Shown: in pieces, positions 1 to 9,650 of the stretch | Layout of the letters: each line of letters opens with the position of its first letter | Numbering within the stretch: the first letter of the stretch is position 1 | DNA from: Bacteroidaceae bacterium | Lineage (GTDB): Bacteria > Bacteroidota > Bacteroidia > Bacteroidales > Bacteroidaceae | NCBI GenBank assembly: GCA_017965425.1 | Contig: JAGCPY010000088.1 | Span: forward strand, 1 to 61,872 | Length of the DNA: 61,872 bases | Direction: 5' to 3' | Notes under the pieces: generated by a model | Told to the model about the DNA's origin: nothing | The model's input: only the letters and a program-made list of their open reading frames with translations | Databases searched by the model: none | Made by a program: the position numbers and the translations under genes

Positions 1-1
1 C

Positions 2-2452
2 ATGAATCTCCATGTCGCTCCTTTGGTTGAAGATGGTGATGACTATGAGTTCCTGCATCAAGGCGGTCACAGCAGCGGCGCTGGCGTCAGTGGCAGCATC
101 GTCGGCTGGTGCACAACGATTAGCGAGAACACTCCTGGTGCCTCGGAATGGTTCCTTGATCGTGTTTCTGAGGATGAAGCTCAGGCGATAATCGAAGAAT
201 ACGCTCCCATCAAGGATCATGACCTGATGGTTGACAGTTACAAGACCATGCTGGCTGATGCCAAGGTGAAGCTGGCTGAGGCTCAGGATATCCAGAAGCT
301 CGTTGAGGATGACAAGCCGCTGATTACGGATGCAGGGCAATTCTTCAGCCCGTTCAGCCAGAACGATTTGGGAGGCAAAGATGGTGATGACCTGAGCTCA
401 GGTGTCCTGATTGATGGTAAGACCGACAATTTCTGGCACACTTATTGGGGTGGCGGAAATGCAGCCAATGGTTCTCATTATCTGCAGGTAGAGATGCCTG
501 ACGGCTACTATGACCTGGATGAAGTGAACAAGGAAATCGTGCTCAAGTTCACACGCCGTAGCGGTGCTGCCAATGACCACACCACCAAGTGGCTTGTTGT
601 AGGTCTTAACGAGGACGATGAGGAAATCGCCAAGGAAGACTGCGACACACTCGCAACCCTTTTGAGTCCGTATGCTTCAACTTCTGAAACAATCGTTACG
701 GAGCCCTTCGATCCCCAAGGTTTCAAGTATCTGCGCTTCTATTCTGAGGAACAATATCCCAGTAGCCGTGGTTATTGGCACGTGGCAGAGTTCCAGCTCT
801 ATCCCGGACACCTCTATCAGTCCCCGACTTGTCAGTACGCCCTCCTTGGTGACATCGCTGTGAATCTGGAGAATGTCATCAATGAACAGGCTGACATCGA
901 TGTCGCAGAACTTACCGTGGCTCAGTACACTGCTCTCAAGGATGCATACGAAGCTTTCATTGACAAGTTCGTGGATCCCGCAGAACTGCGTCAGGCTATT
1001 GCTGCCGTTGAAGGCAAGAGCGGAATCGTGGTCGTTGGTGAGAATCCTGGTTTCTGGCCAGACAACTCAACCGCAACGACCCTTGAAGCTACCATCGCAG
1101 CTGCAAAGGCTTATGACGAGGCTGGTGTTTATATCGCCGAGACCAGTGAGAAGTTCATTGCTGACCTGAATGCTCAGGCTGAGGCCATCGAACCTGCTGC
1201 AATTCCTATTCAGACGGGTAAGTGGTATCGCCTCCGCTTCGGTAAAGAAGAAGAATATGAGCAGTATGGCTGGCCGACGGCTGGTGACGACATCGACAAC
1301 AGGATTGTGGACGAAGAAGTCGTTGGCATGTACAACGAAGCACTCTTCGGTAAGTATGTTACTGTTGCTAACTTCGAAGAAGAACAGATAGATACTGACG
1401 ACAATGGCAACCCAGTTAATGGACACCGTGTTGTTCCTATTGAGAAGGAAGACATTGATGATATTTGCATCGACCACTATCTCTTCGTCGACGACGATGA
1501 AGATATTATCGAAAAGGATCTGTCTCTCTTCCGCTTCATCAGCGTTGGTGACTCTGCATTCGCAATCCAGAACAAGGCTACGGGTCTGTTCTTCACCAAT
1601 CCCAATGGTGACATCCGCTTGAGTGTACATCCGACCCTCTTTATGCAACATATTGCCGGCTATGGCCAGAATGCCTTCTTCTCCAAGAGACTCAATGGCG
1701 AAGAAACCAGTCCTCTGCACGTTGCACGCAACTATAACATCCTGTCTGCATGGGGTGGTGTAAGGAATGGCTATGGAAACTCTGACGGTCGTCGTGGTTG
1801 CTTCTTCGTAGAGGAAGTGGAAGATGTTGCTCCTGACTACGCTCCCGTTGACTTCAAGATCAACATGAAGCTTGGTGCCCTCCACGGCTTCTGCTACCCA
1901 ATGGAAATTGAAGGTCCGGGCATGTACAGCATCGGTTCTGTTGAAGTGAAGGAAGAAGGCGGAGTCGCTGTTACTCTCGTGCCCATTGCCAAGGCTGAGG
2001 CTGGAAGGCCGTTCATCCACGTCAATGACGGTACTTTTGAGATTGAAGACGATGATGCAGCACCTGTATCCTTCAAGCATGGCTATGACATCGTGGCCAA
2101 TCCGATTGACAATAACACTTTGAAGGGTGTCTTCTATGAGACAGAAATCGGCAAGGGCTTCATCGTTCCAACCGATGGCGAAATGAAGGTGACTATCGCA
2201 GGTCAGAAGGCTGGATACAACCGTGCATACATCGCTGGTGATGGCGAATTTGAAAGAGGTGCAGCAGTTACCTTCACCATCGATGTTGAAGGTGAAGATG
2301 GCATTGCAGCAGCTCTCGAAAAGGTGGCCAAGAATGGTGCTCTTTACACGCTCGATGGCCAGCTCGTCAACCGCAGTGCTAACTTGAATAGCCTCCGCAA
2401 CATGCCAAAGGGTGTCTATATCCTCAATGGCGTGAAGGTGGCTGTGAAGTAA
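2..2452 (+). CDS. Large secreted surface protein with F5/8C-like domain (5' partial)
   Basis: The reading frame is open from the window edge and shows no signal peptide, so the first ATG is probably internal and the gene begins upstream. About residues 130-275 look like a discoidin (F5/8 type C) module: an 'LIDGKTDNFWHT' opening and a closing strand reading 'GYWHVAEFQLYPG'. Such modules bind glycans or surfaces. The remainder is acidic and contains helical segments rich in Ala and Glu; I do not recognise a catalytic domain. The last 35 residues (YTLDGQLV ... GVYILNGVKVAVK) match the short C-terminal sorting tail of type IX-secreted proteins, so an outer-surface or secreted location is inferred. 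A strong hairpin terminator follows. Function unknown. Confidence 0.75.
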   Translation: MNLHVAPLVEDGDDYEFLHQGGHSSGAGVSGSIVGWCTTISENTPGASEWFLDRVSEDEAQAIIEEYAPIKDHDLMVDSYKTMLADAKVKLAEAQDIQKLVEDDKPLITDAGQFFSPFSQNDLGGKDGDDLSSGVLIDGKTDNFWHTYWGGGNAANGSHYLQVEMPDGYYDLDEVNKEIVLKFTRRSGAANDHTTKWLVVGLNEDDEEIAKEDCDTLATLLSPYASTSETIVTEPFDPQGFKYLRFYSEEQYPSSRGYWHVAEFQLYPGHLYQSPTCQYALLGDIAVNLENVINEQADIDVAELTVAQYTALKDAYEAFIDKFVDPAELRQAIAAVEGKSGIVVVGENPGFWPDNSTATTLEATIAAAKAYDEAGVYIAETSEKFIADLNAQAEAIEPAAIPIQTGKWYRLRFGKEEEYEQYGWPTAGDDIDNRIVDEEVVGMYNEALFGKYVTVANFEEEQIDTDDNGNPVNGHRVVPIEKEDIDDICIDHYLFVDDDEDIIEKDLSLFRFISVGDSAFAIQNKATGLFFTNPNGDIRLSVHPTLFMQHIAGYGQNAFFSKRLNGEETSPLHVARNYNILSAWGGVRNGYGNSDGRRGCFFVEEVEDVAPDYAPVDFKINMKLGALHGFCYPMEIEGPGMYSIGSVEVKEEGGVAVTLVPIAKAEAGRPFIHVNDGTFEIEDDDAAPVSFKHGYDIVANPIDNNTLKGVFYETEIGKGFIVPTDGEMKVTIAGQKAGYNRAYIAGDGEFERGAAVTFTIDVEGEDGIAAALEKVAKNGALYTLDGQLVNRSANLNSLRNMPKGVYILNGVKVAVK

Positions 2453-2488
2453 GCTTGGTAAACACGTTGATATATTCAAATAATTGTG

Positions 2489-2524
2489 GTGCACGCGTTC
2501 CTTTCGGACGCGTGCACTGTTTTT
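2489..2524 (+). terminator. Rho-independent terminator
   Basis: A perfect 10-bp stem (GTGCACGCGT / ACGCGTGCAC, 2489-2498 with 2508-2517) encloses a 9-nt loop and is followed by TGTTTTT. It lies 36 bp after the stop codon of the F5/8C protein and before the promoter of the M60 peptidase gene, so it should separate the two transcripts. Confidence 0.8.
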
Positions 2525-2556
2525 ATGACCCTTTTCTACTTTTCCGACAGAAATCT

Positions 2557-2587
2557 TTTGCCAGTTCAGAAAGAAGCACTATCTTTG
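2557..2587 (+). promoter_or_regulatory. Bacteroidetes-type promoter for the M60 peptidase gene
   Basis: TTTG at 2557-2560 and TATCTTTG at 2580-2587 are separated by 19 bp, matching the Bacteroides consensus (-33 TTTG, 19-21 bp, -7 TAnnTTTG). The ATG at 2620 lies 32 bp downstream of the -7 box. This supports 2620 rather than the in-frame codon at 2455, which would lie upstream of the promoter. Confidence 0.8.
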
Positions 2588-2619
2588 CGCACACACGAAT
2601 TAACAAATGCCCTTTCATC

Positions 2620-5600
2620 ATGAAAAAGTTTACCCTCTTTTTATTAGCCATCCTCGGCTTTGCAGGAAGCAACAACATTTATGCGGCAGATGAGTCTGTC
2701 TATGAACTGACGAGTGGAGCCTATTATCGCATTATCTGTCCCCTCTATGAACGGGTGATGACAGAGTCGGGCAATTCACTTGTTTCCATCGCTTTAGACG
2801 AGAATAACTACTATCAGGTTTGGAAATTGACTAAAAACGGGACAGGTTATTCCATCCAGAATCTTGTCACAGAGCGTTATGTGCAAGTGCAGAGTGCGAC
2901 AAGTACGGTTTATGTGACGGGCACTACAGCAACCCCCTTTTATTTTACCCGTTCGGTCAGCGATGGTAACTATCGCTGGACCATTGCCAATGGCAGCAAC
3001 GACGCATGGGGACTGCACACGTCAGAATCACAAGGCTATAATGTAGTCCGCTGGTACACCAATGCTGAGGCCAGCGTGTGGGCTATCCATAAAGTGGAAC
3101 TCACAGACGAAGAGATAGAAGCTGCGCGGGCAACATACAAGGCTTATGCTGACGTGGTTGCTAAGAAGGCTGCCTTGCAGCGTGCTCTTAATAACTTGTT
3201 CAGCGACAAGGCGTGTACCATTCTTAAGGAAGAAATACAAGCTCTCACCGATGAACAACTGGCAGCTAATGAATATTTCACCACCCTTAACGCAGAGATG
3301 CAGGCGATGGTCCTAAAGGTGAAGAACAATACGTGGCAACAGTTTACGAACAAAAAGACGGGCTACACCGCGGATTACGAAAAGTTCTTCCGCGTGGCAG
3401 ACTACAAGATATACAGTCACTATCAGCAGATGTCAAACGGCTCGAACTTCACCATGAGTAACAGTTTTGGAAAACTGTCTGGACCCACAGGCATTGTTGC
3501 TAATGGCGGTGATATCATTTATGTTTACGTAGATGCCAGCCCGAAGACCAACTGTACTCTGCAATTGGAGGCTGTGAGCACAGAAGGAGTGCCCGGTAAT
3601 CACCAAACAGGCGAGGTGACGGATCTCAAGGCCGGTCTCAATATTTTCATGTTTAATGAACAGAGAATGCTTTATATCTTCCACCAGCTCAACGACACGA
3701 AGAAACTGTTGGCCAACTATCCCGACATCAAGATTCATATTGAGGGCGGTCAGCTCAATGGCTACTGGGATGCTACTCGCGACATGACCAATGCTGACTG
3801 GGCTTTGCTTCAACAGGATTTGCTCAAAGCCAGTCCCGTGTTGAACTTGAAGACCCAGCACTTGGTTTTCTGCATGAATGCCGATCTCGTCAAGCAGTGT
3901 GAACCAAATGAAATGGAAGGCCTCATGCGCATCTGGGACATGATTCCCGAGAACGAAGAACGCTACATGGGTGTCGAGGACTTTGAAGGACGCTTCCGCA
4001 ATGTGTGGAATTGCTTCAGCATCAACTACAACTACATGTTCGCATCAACCTATGGTACTTATTACCATGAAAACACGCTGTCCACAATTATGAATTATGA
4101 GAACATGCGCAAGGCAGGTTCTATTTGGGGGCCGAGTCATGAGATGGGTCACAACCATCAGGCGAGCATCAACATCATCGGCACCACTGAGAGCAGCAAT
4201 AACCTGTTCTCGAACATTAACACTTTTGAGCAAGGCATCATTACTTCTCGCCGCCAGTTGCCCGTGGATGTCTTCTGGGAATTGGCAAAAGACACGCCCT
4301 GGCTGCAACGTAACATCTGGAACACGACCAGCATGTTCTATCAGCTCTACCTCTATTTCCACGTGCAGCACCACGACGACAACTTCCTGCCAAACCTTTT
4401 CCGCAAGATGCGCAAGAATCCCATCAACAAATGGAGCGGTCCAGGCAACGGAGGGCCGACTTCTTACGGAAAGGATGACTATCTGCATCTGGCCAAGATG
4501 ATTTGTGATGTAGCAGAGGCTGACCTTAGTGAGTTCTTCGAAGCTTACGGAATGTTCATACCAGTGAACATGATGGAAGTTGGCGACTACTCCACTTATT
4601 TTGTCACGACGACACAGGCAGATATCACTTCTGCGAAGAGATATATGCAGAAATATCCGAAGAAGCTCGGTAACATTATGTTTATCGACGACCATATCTC
4701 ACCTATGAAAGCGGCAGATCCTGATAACAAGTTTGAAGGTAAACCCGCTTCGAGGCTCAAGACCAACAATCTCGACCAGCACAACGAAGTGGCAGAGTAT
4801 AAGAGCCTGCCCGTTGGCGATGTGGGTGACTATGAAGAATATGACGGCCACGAAGAGTACGATGTCACACGAGACTATTTTACAATCAGTGGAAACACCA
4901 TCTCGTTCTACACGCGTGGTTCTGGGTACGTCGGCCATAAGTTCTATGATCTTAAAGGCAATCTCATTTGGGCGACCAATGCCAAAAAGGCTACCCTGCC
5001 TGAGAAACTGATCAAACTTGGACCTACCAATTACTATGTTGTTGCAGCCGAGCAAAACATGAAGGACGTACCATGTCCCTACAGCAAGGCCAGCACCACC
5101 AATCCAGTGAGGACCTATATGGCTGATGTCTATTTCGGGAATCAGGAGAAATCAAACATTTGGTATGTTGGTGAGAATACGAAGTTGGCGGATTACTTGC
5201 CCGAGAATGCTGTTTTCTTCCTTTCAACAAAGACCGCGCCAGAAGCGATATTGCAGACATCTAATGTCATCAGCAATGACAGCACGGCATCACACATCGT
5301 CATCAACGGCAACCGTCCCTTCACCCTGCCGGCCGCCATCACTGCTGACAGCGTGTCTTTCACGAAGACCATAGATGGCTATTCGGCTCTCAATCTACCC
5401 TTTGCAGTGACTAACGAAGACATCAATGGCTTGCAGACGGCATCCTACGCAGACGGCATCCTCAACCTGTCGGATGCTGCCCAAGTTGAAGCTGGCAAAC
5501 CAGTGGTCGTCAATGCCAACGTAGATTTGAAGCTCTACAATGCCGCCCTTGTTGCCGGCAACTACCAGCCACTCACCAATGCTCTCGTCCTGAGTGCCGA

Positions 5601-5805
5601 CGGACAGCGTGTGGAGGCCGTTGCCACCGCATCCCCCTTCACTTATAGTTTGTCCGATGCCGTACCTGTTCGGGACCTTGACGCAAAACGTGCGAATGAT
5701 GACTCACAGCCAACTGTCATCTATGACCTTGCAGGACGTCGCCTCCAGCAAGCCATCGTGCCAGGTATCTACATCATCCAAGGACGCAAGGTTGTTGTCC
5801 GTTAA
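2620..5805 (+). CDS. Secreted M60-like zinc metallopeptidase
   Basis: This is a 1061-residue protein starting with a clear signal peptide (MKKFTLFLLAILGFAGSNNIYA). Residues about 25-130 resemble a ricin-type beta-trefoil. The catalytic part holds the gluzincin motif HEMGH (about residues 507-511), as in the peptidase M60/enhancin-like family, whose characterised gut members cleave mucin-type O-glycosylated proteins. The final residues (YDLAGRRL ... GIYIIQGRKVVVR) form a type IX-like sorting tail, so a surface or secreted location is inferred. The start was chosen from the signal peptide and the promoter just upstream. The DUF6057 gene begins 10 bp after the stop, so the two are probably co-transcribed. 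The substrate is not deducible; a host or dietary glycoprotein is the family-level guess. Confidence 0.85.
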   Translation: MKKFTLFLLAILGFAGSNNIYAADESVYELTSGAYYRIICPLYERVMTESGNSLVSIALDENNYYQVWKLTKNGTGYSIQNLVTERYVQVQSATSTVYVTGTTATPFYFTRSVSDGNYRWTIANGSNDAWGLHTSESQGYNVVRWYTNAEASVWAIHKVELTDEEIEAARATYKAYADVVAKKAALQRALNNLFSDKACTILKEEIQALTDEQLAANEYFTTLNAEMQAMVLKVKNNTWQQFTNKKTGYTADYEKFFRVADYKIYSHYQQMSNGSNFTMSNSFGKLSGPTGIVANGGDIIYVYVDASPKTNCTLQLEAVSTEGVPGNHQTGEVTDLKAGLNIFMFNEQRMLYIFHQLNDTKKLLANYPDIKIHIEGGQLNGYWDATRDMTNADWALLQQDLLKASPVLNLKTQHLVFCMNADLVKQCEPNEMEGLMRIWDMIPENEERYMGVEDFEGRFRNVWNCFSINYNYMFASTYGTYYHENTLSTIMNYENMRKAGSIWGPSHEMGHNHQASINIIGTTESSNNLFSNINTFEQGIITSRRQLPVDVFWELAKDTPWLQRNIWNTTSMFYQLYLYFHVQHHDDNFLPNLFRKMRKNPINKWSGPGNGGPTSYGKDDYLHLAKMICDVAEADLSEFFEAYGMFIPVNMMEVGDYSTYFVTTTQADITSAKRYMQKYPKKLGNIMFIDDHISPMKAADPDNKFEGKPASRLKTNNLDQHNEVAEYKSLPVGDVGDYEEYDGHEEYDVTRDYFTISGNTISFYTRGSGYVGHKFYDLKGNLIWATNAKKATLPEKLIKLGPTNYYVVAAEQNMKDVPCPYSKASTTNPVRTYMADVYFGNQEKSNIWYVGENTKLADYLPENAVFFLSTKTAPEAILQTSNVISNDSTASHIVINGNRPFTLPAAITADSVSFTKTIDGYSALNLPFAVTNEDINGLQTASYADGILNLSDAAQVEAGKPVVVNANVDLKLYNAALVAGNYQPLTNALVLSADGQRVEAVATASPFTYSLSDAVPVRDLDAKRANDDSQPTVIYDLAGRRLQQAIVPGIYIIQGRKVVVR

Positions 5806-5815
5806 TACCATCTCC

Positions 5816-7357
5816 ATGAAATTTCCCACTTTCACCGAGAAACAACAAACCCTGACCTCGCTCACCACCTTCCTGCTATTCGCTTGGTGGTGGGCGGGTT
5901 GTTGGATGGGTGATCTCTTTGCCGTCACCTATGAACATTCTTTCTTTGCCCCTGACGAAATCCTGATGCACTGGCTGTGGCAACAACCCTTTGGTGCGCT
6001 ATGGATTATCGGGCGTGCCTTGCTGACCCTTCACCGTTGGCCGCTATTGGGTGGGCTTGTCGTGGCCATATTGCTGACGCTTGGCTCGTGGCTCATTGGC
6101 TACTGTCTTCGCCTTCCACGTCGTTGGCGCTGGGCACAGTTCCTTCCGGCTGGCTTTTGGATGACTTGGGTGGCGTGGAGCGGTCTGAATGTCTATTTCC
6201 AATATGAGCCAGGCCGTTTCCACGGGGCACTCTTCCTGGTCATCTTTGTCTGTGCTATAGATGCTTTTATCATCTGGACATTCAAAGGACGACATTCTCA
6301 CAAAGCTCATGTGTCTCACAAGTCTTATGCGCTCCTCACTTCCCTGGCAACCATCCTTCTCTGCCTGCTCCTTCCTTTGAGCATCACCCACTTCCGCCAT
6401 CCATACCTGCGTCCCTTTACTCGCATGACTGTTCAGATGCAACGTCAGGACTGGCAGGGCATGACGGAAACGGCCCTTGACCATGCCAGCTTGAGCTACC
6501 GCCCGTTAGCTGCTTGTTATGCCATTGGCCTTGTTCATACAGGACACCTTGCCGATGCTCTCTTTAAGATTCGTTTAGAGTATGATTCGCTCTATCTTGT
6601 CAACCGTTCCGGCAGCCCCGACATCGGAACGGAGCTTTACCTCATTGATTGTGACTACCATGCTGGTTTGTTCCGCCCTGCCATTCACAAGGCTATGGAA
6701 CATCTGACCATGAATGGCCCGACGCTCTACAACCTGAAACATCTGATTCGTTTAGCTTTGCTTGACGGTCATTGGGCCTTGGCACGTAAATACCTGCATG
6801 TGCTGGGAAAGGCTCCTTTTGAGCGTGCTTTTATTCAGAAATATGAGCCTATGGTCGGTCATCCCGAATTGGTGGCAGCTGATGCTGAGTTCGCAATCGT
6901 GAAGAAGACCGAACCCATCCACGATAGTTTCGAGGGTCAGTACCAAGAGCCGATCTTCCTTGGTTATCCTGTGGCCCTGACCGAAGGCCGCAGCGTCGAA
7001 GCTTTGCAACAGAGTCTCATGGCCTGTCTCTATTCCAAGCGGATGCCCGACTTCCTGTTCCGTTGTCAGCCGCTTGTCGGTTCTCTGCCTCCTTCCTCCA
7101 TTGCCGAGGGATTGGTCACGCAAAGCATTAAGAATCCCAATATTCTGAATGCTTTTCCCAGCCTGCAAATGGAAGTGCAACGTTATCAAGTCTTTCTTCG
7201 CACCGTGCAGCCATATATGCGTGACCGTTCTTCTGCACCGGCGGAACTCTTTGACCAGTACCAAGGTTACTATCCTTACTATTACTTTTTCGGCAACCTG
7301 CGTGCGACCCGCAAGAGCAGTGACACAGAAGTTTCTCACAAGGCAGGTGTGAATTAG
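5816..7357 (+). CDS. DUF6057 family multi-pass membrane protein
   Basis: The protein has 513 residues. The ATG at 5816 is preferred over the longer frame from 5594, because the extension lies inside the M60 gene and the hydrophobic segments follow this Met. The N-terminal 200 residues contain about five hydrophobic stretches rich in Trp and Leu (for example FLLFAWWWAGCWMGDLFAV). The remainder is soluble and helical, possibly TPR-like. I place it in DUF6057, a Bacteroidales family of unknown function, from memory of its general pattern. The next gene, a haem-motif lipoprotein, starts 43 bp downstream; this pairing suggests a shared envelope role, which is inference. Confidence 0.7.
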   Translation: MKFPTFTEKQQTLTSLTTFLLFAWWWAGCWMGDLFAVTYEHSFFAPDEILMHWLWQQPFGALWIIGRALLTLHRWPLLGGLVVAILLTLGSWLIGYCLRLPRRWRWAQFLPAGFWMTWVAWSGLNVYFQYEPGRFHGALFLVIFVCAIDAFIIWTFKGRHSHKAHVSHKSYALLTSLATILLCLLLPLSITHFRHPYLRPFTRMTVQMQRQDWQGMTETALDHASLSYRPLAACYAIGLVHTGHLADALFKIRLEYDSLYLVNRSGSPDIGTELYLIDCDYHAGLFRPAIHKAMEHLTMNGPTLYNLKHLIRLALLDGHWALARKYLHVLGKAPFERAFIQKYEPMVGHPELVAADAEFAIVKKTEPIHDSFEGQYQEPIFLGYPVALTEGRSVEALQQSLMACLYSKRMPDFLFRCQPLVGSLPPSSIAEGLVTQSIKNPNILNAFPSLQMEVQRYQVFLRTVQPYMRDRSSAPAELFDQYQGYYPYYYFFGNLRATRKSSDTEVSHKAGVN

Positions 7358-7400
7358 CTGGGAATAGTGAAAAAGAATAAAGTGAAATCCTCCTCCTCCA

Positions 7401-8924
7401 ATGTTCAAAGTTCAATCTTCAATCCTCAAGGTATTATCCTTTCTTTCACTTTTCTTGATTGTCGGGGCCTGCACCTTGCGTCCCACCTCCGTCCCTACCT
7501 CCTACACCGAGACGACGGACTCGCTTGCCATCTTCCCCGACTACCGCGACATCATCATCCCGCCTAACATCGCTCCACTGAACTTTATCGTTCAAGATGC
7601 GTCCGCAGATGCTTTCGTGGCAGAAATCGGGAAGTTGGTTTTTGGTGCGAAGTCCGATGGGAAGATAGACATTGACACCGCTCAATGGCATCATCTGCTT
7701 TCAGAGTCCGTGGGTAAGACCATACAGGTGACGGTATATGCCCGCCGTGTTGGCGGTTGGGTTCGCTATGCCCCCTTCACATGGACGGTGGCTTCTGAAC
7801 CGATAGACACCTATCTTAGCTATCGTCTCATTGAGCCCGGCTATGAGCTGTACCGCCAGCTCGGCCTGTATCAACGCAACTTGACCAATTTCGAGGAGAC
7901 GCCGATTTACGAGAATAACCGTGTTTTCGAGGCCAATGAAAACCACTGCGTAAATTGTCATAACTATCAGAACTACGACACGGAGCGGATGCTATTCCAT
8001 GTCCGTGCCAGCCACGGCGGCACCATCATCACAGAGGGCAAGGAGGCACGGAAAGTAGCCATCCGTCATGACAGCATTCTCGCCTCAGGCGTCTATCCCA
8101 GCTGGCATCCGACCCTCCCCCTCGTCGCATTCTCCACGAACAATACAGGCCAGGTCTTCCATCTCCAACATCCAGAGAAAATTGAAGTCCTCGACCTGGC
8201 TTCAGACCTTTTGCTCTACGATGCATCGACCAATGCGGTAAGCCATATCCTGCGCTCCCGTGATGCCCTCGAGACCTTCCCCTGCTGGTCGCCGGATGGT
8301 CTTCGGCTCTACTATTGTGTTGCCTCCGCAAAAGAAAGCAAGGTCGAAGAATCCATTCCCTTTGTGGCGCGCTATGACAGCCTGCTCTATGACATCTATT
8401 CGCTGTCGTTCGACCCAGAAAGCCGTCGTTTTGGTGAACCGTGCCTTGAAGTTGCCGCCAGCGCAGAAGGCCTCAGCGCCAGTGTTCCCCGCATCAGTCC
8501 AGACGGTCGATATATCCTTTACACCCTTGCCCACTACGGCCAGTTCCATATATGGCACAAGGGTGCAGACCTCTGGCTGAAATCGTTGACGGAAAGCAAA
8601 GGCAGTTTGGGTCATCCACTTTCGTCTGCAAATTCTCCGGATGCAGACAGCTACCACACTTGGTCTTCCAACGGCCGTTGGATTGTATTTAGCAGTCGCC
8701 GCGACGATGGTGACTTCACGCGTCCTTACATCGCCTATTTCGACCCCGATGGGCATGACCACAAAGCCTTCCTCCTTCCTCAGCGCGACCCTGAGCAGAA
8801 CTGGCTCTTGTTGAAGAGCTACAATGTTCCAGAGCTGACCCGTTCAGCCGTTCGCTTGTCGCATGAAGGTTTCGCGCACGTAGTTCGTCACACCGAGGCC
8901 ACGCCAGCGCGCTATCTCCCTTGA
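7401..8924 (+). CDS. TolB/PD40-like beta-propeller lipoprotein with CxxCH haem motif
   Basis: The protein has 507 residues with a lipoprotein signal ending in the lipobox IVGAC, so it should be lipid-anchored in the envelope. Residues 183-187 read CVNCH, a c-type cytochrome haem-attachment motif, in the context ENHCVNCHNYQ. Downstream are repeats of the PD40/TolB type (YPSWHPTLPLVAFST, FPCWSPDGLRLYY, VPRISPDGRYILYT, YHTWSSNGRWIVFSS), indicating a beta-propeller. A haem-carrying propeller suggests redox or scaffold use, but the reaction is unknown. It follows the DUF6057 gene in the same direction by 43 bp. There is only one CxxCH, so at most one c-haem. Confidence 0.75.
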   Translation: MFKVQSSILKVLSFLSLFLIVGACTLRPTSVPTSYTETTDSLAIFPDYRDIIIPPNIAPLNFIVQDASADAFVAEIGKLVFGAKSDGKIDIDTAQWHHLLSESVGKTIQVTVYARRVGGWVRYAPFTWTVASEPIDTYLSYRLIEPGYELYRQLGLYQRNLTNFEETPIYENNRVFEANENHCVNCHNYQNYDTERMLFHVRASHGGTIITEGKEARKVAIRHDSILASGVYPSWHPTLPLVAFSTNNTGQVFHLQHPEKIEVLDLASDLLLYDASTNAVSHILRSRDALETFPCWSPDGLRLYYCVASAKESKVEESIPFVARYDSLLYDIYSLSFDPESRRFGEPCLEVAASAEGLSASVPRISPDGRYILYTLAHYGQFHIWHKGADLWLKSLTESKGSLGHPLSSANSPDADSYHTWSSNGRWIVFSSRRDDGDFTRPYIAYFDPDGHDHKAFLLPQRDPEQNWLLLKSYNVPELTRSAVRLSHEGFAHVVRHTEATPARYLP

Positions 8925-8995
8925 CGCCGCTTTCTGCCCTGCCCAGTCATTTTCGTTTTTTTTCGACAAAATTCAGCCCTTCCCCAGAATTCCCT

Positions 8996-9376
8996 ATGAA
9001 ATTTATTGGAAACACAATCTGGATTGTTTTTGGTGGACTCCTCCTTGCTATAGAGTATTTCTTCATGAGTCTTCTTCTCATGATCACCATCATTGGCATT
9101 CCCTTCGGATTACAGACATTCAAGCTTGTTCCTCTTGCCCTCTGGCCTTTTGGCAAGGAAGTACGTTCAACACAGGAATTCGAAGGTTGTCTCAGCATAG
9201 CCATGAACCTCTTGTGGATTATCTTCGGAGGATGGCTCATTGCTTTAGAGCACGCTTTATTGGGACTGTTTTTCTTCATCACCATCATCGGCATTCCTTT
9301 CGGCAAACAACACTTCAAGCTCGCCTCCATCGCCCTTGTTCCCTTCGGACGCGAGGTCGTTTCCTCCACGAAATAG
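8996..9376 (+). CDS. YccF domain-containing inner membrane protein
   Basis: The protein has 126 residues. The start at 8996 (MKFIGNTIWIVFGG) removes 25 upstream codons that are out of character with the family. Two tandem YccF units are plain: WIVFGGLLLAIEYF ... ITIIGIPFG ... PLALWPFGKEV and WIIFGGWLIALEHA ... ITIIGIPFG ... IALVPFGREV. Each unit carries a pair of hydrophobic stretches. YccF proteins are small inner membrane proteins of undefined function. It is probably transcribed with, or just after, the upstream lipoprotein gene (71-bp gap). Confidence 0.85.
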   Translation: MKFIGNTIWIVFGGLLLAIEYFFMSLLLMITIIGIPFGLQTFKLVPLALWPFGKEVRSTQEFEGCLSIAMNLLWIIFGGWLIALEHALLGLFFFITIIGIPFGKQHFKLASIALVPFGREVVSSTK

Positions 9377-9568
9377 GAATCCAAGCTTTGAATTGCAGGG
9401 ATATACTGCCTCTCAGAATTGGCGGACTACCGCGGCGACACGTAGAATTTAGACTTATAGGTCAAAAGTTTCGATAATAAGGCGAATATAGGATTATTTC
9501 GTTAGACGTCTGAAACGGTTTGTGGTTGCTTAGGTGGTTGAGGAAGGGGAAAATAGAAACCATTTATT

Positions 9569-9602
9569 CCTTGCGGGAAAACCGCAAGGCACACGGGGTT
9601 GA
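9569..9602. repeat. Dispersed palindromic repeat, copy A
   Basis: A 34-bp element starts with CCTTGCGG, reads through a GGAAAA loop into CCGCAAGG, and ends with a CAC...ACGGGGTTGA tail. A near-identical 36-bp copy lies at 34390-34425. The 8-bp stem is perfect. It sits in the 9377-9650 gap between the convergent YccF and PL11 genes; I see no gene in that gap. Confidence 0.7.
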
Positions 9603-9650
9603 TGCTGGGAGGGAGGAGGCTGGATTAGGGATGGGGGAAGGAGAGGGGTT

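Noticed and set aside
1067-2494. 475-codon open frame antisense to the F5/8C protein
   Set aside because: Shadow of the plus-strand gene: no domain, no start signal, and composition explained by the codon use of the real gene.
5594-5815. Upstream extension of the DUF6057 frame
   Set aside because: It overlaps the end of the M60 gene; the membrane-protein sequence begins at ATG 5816.
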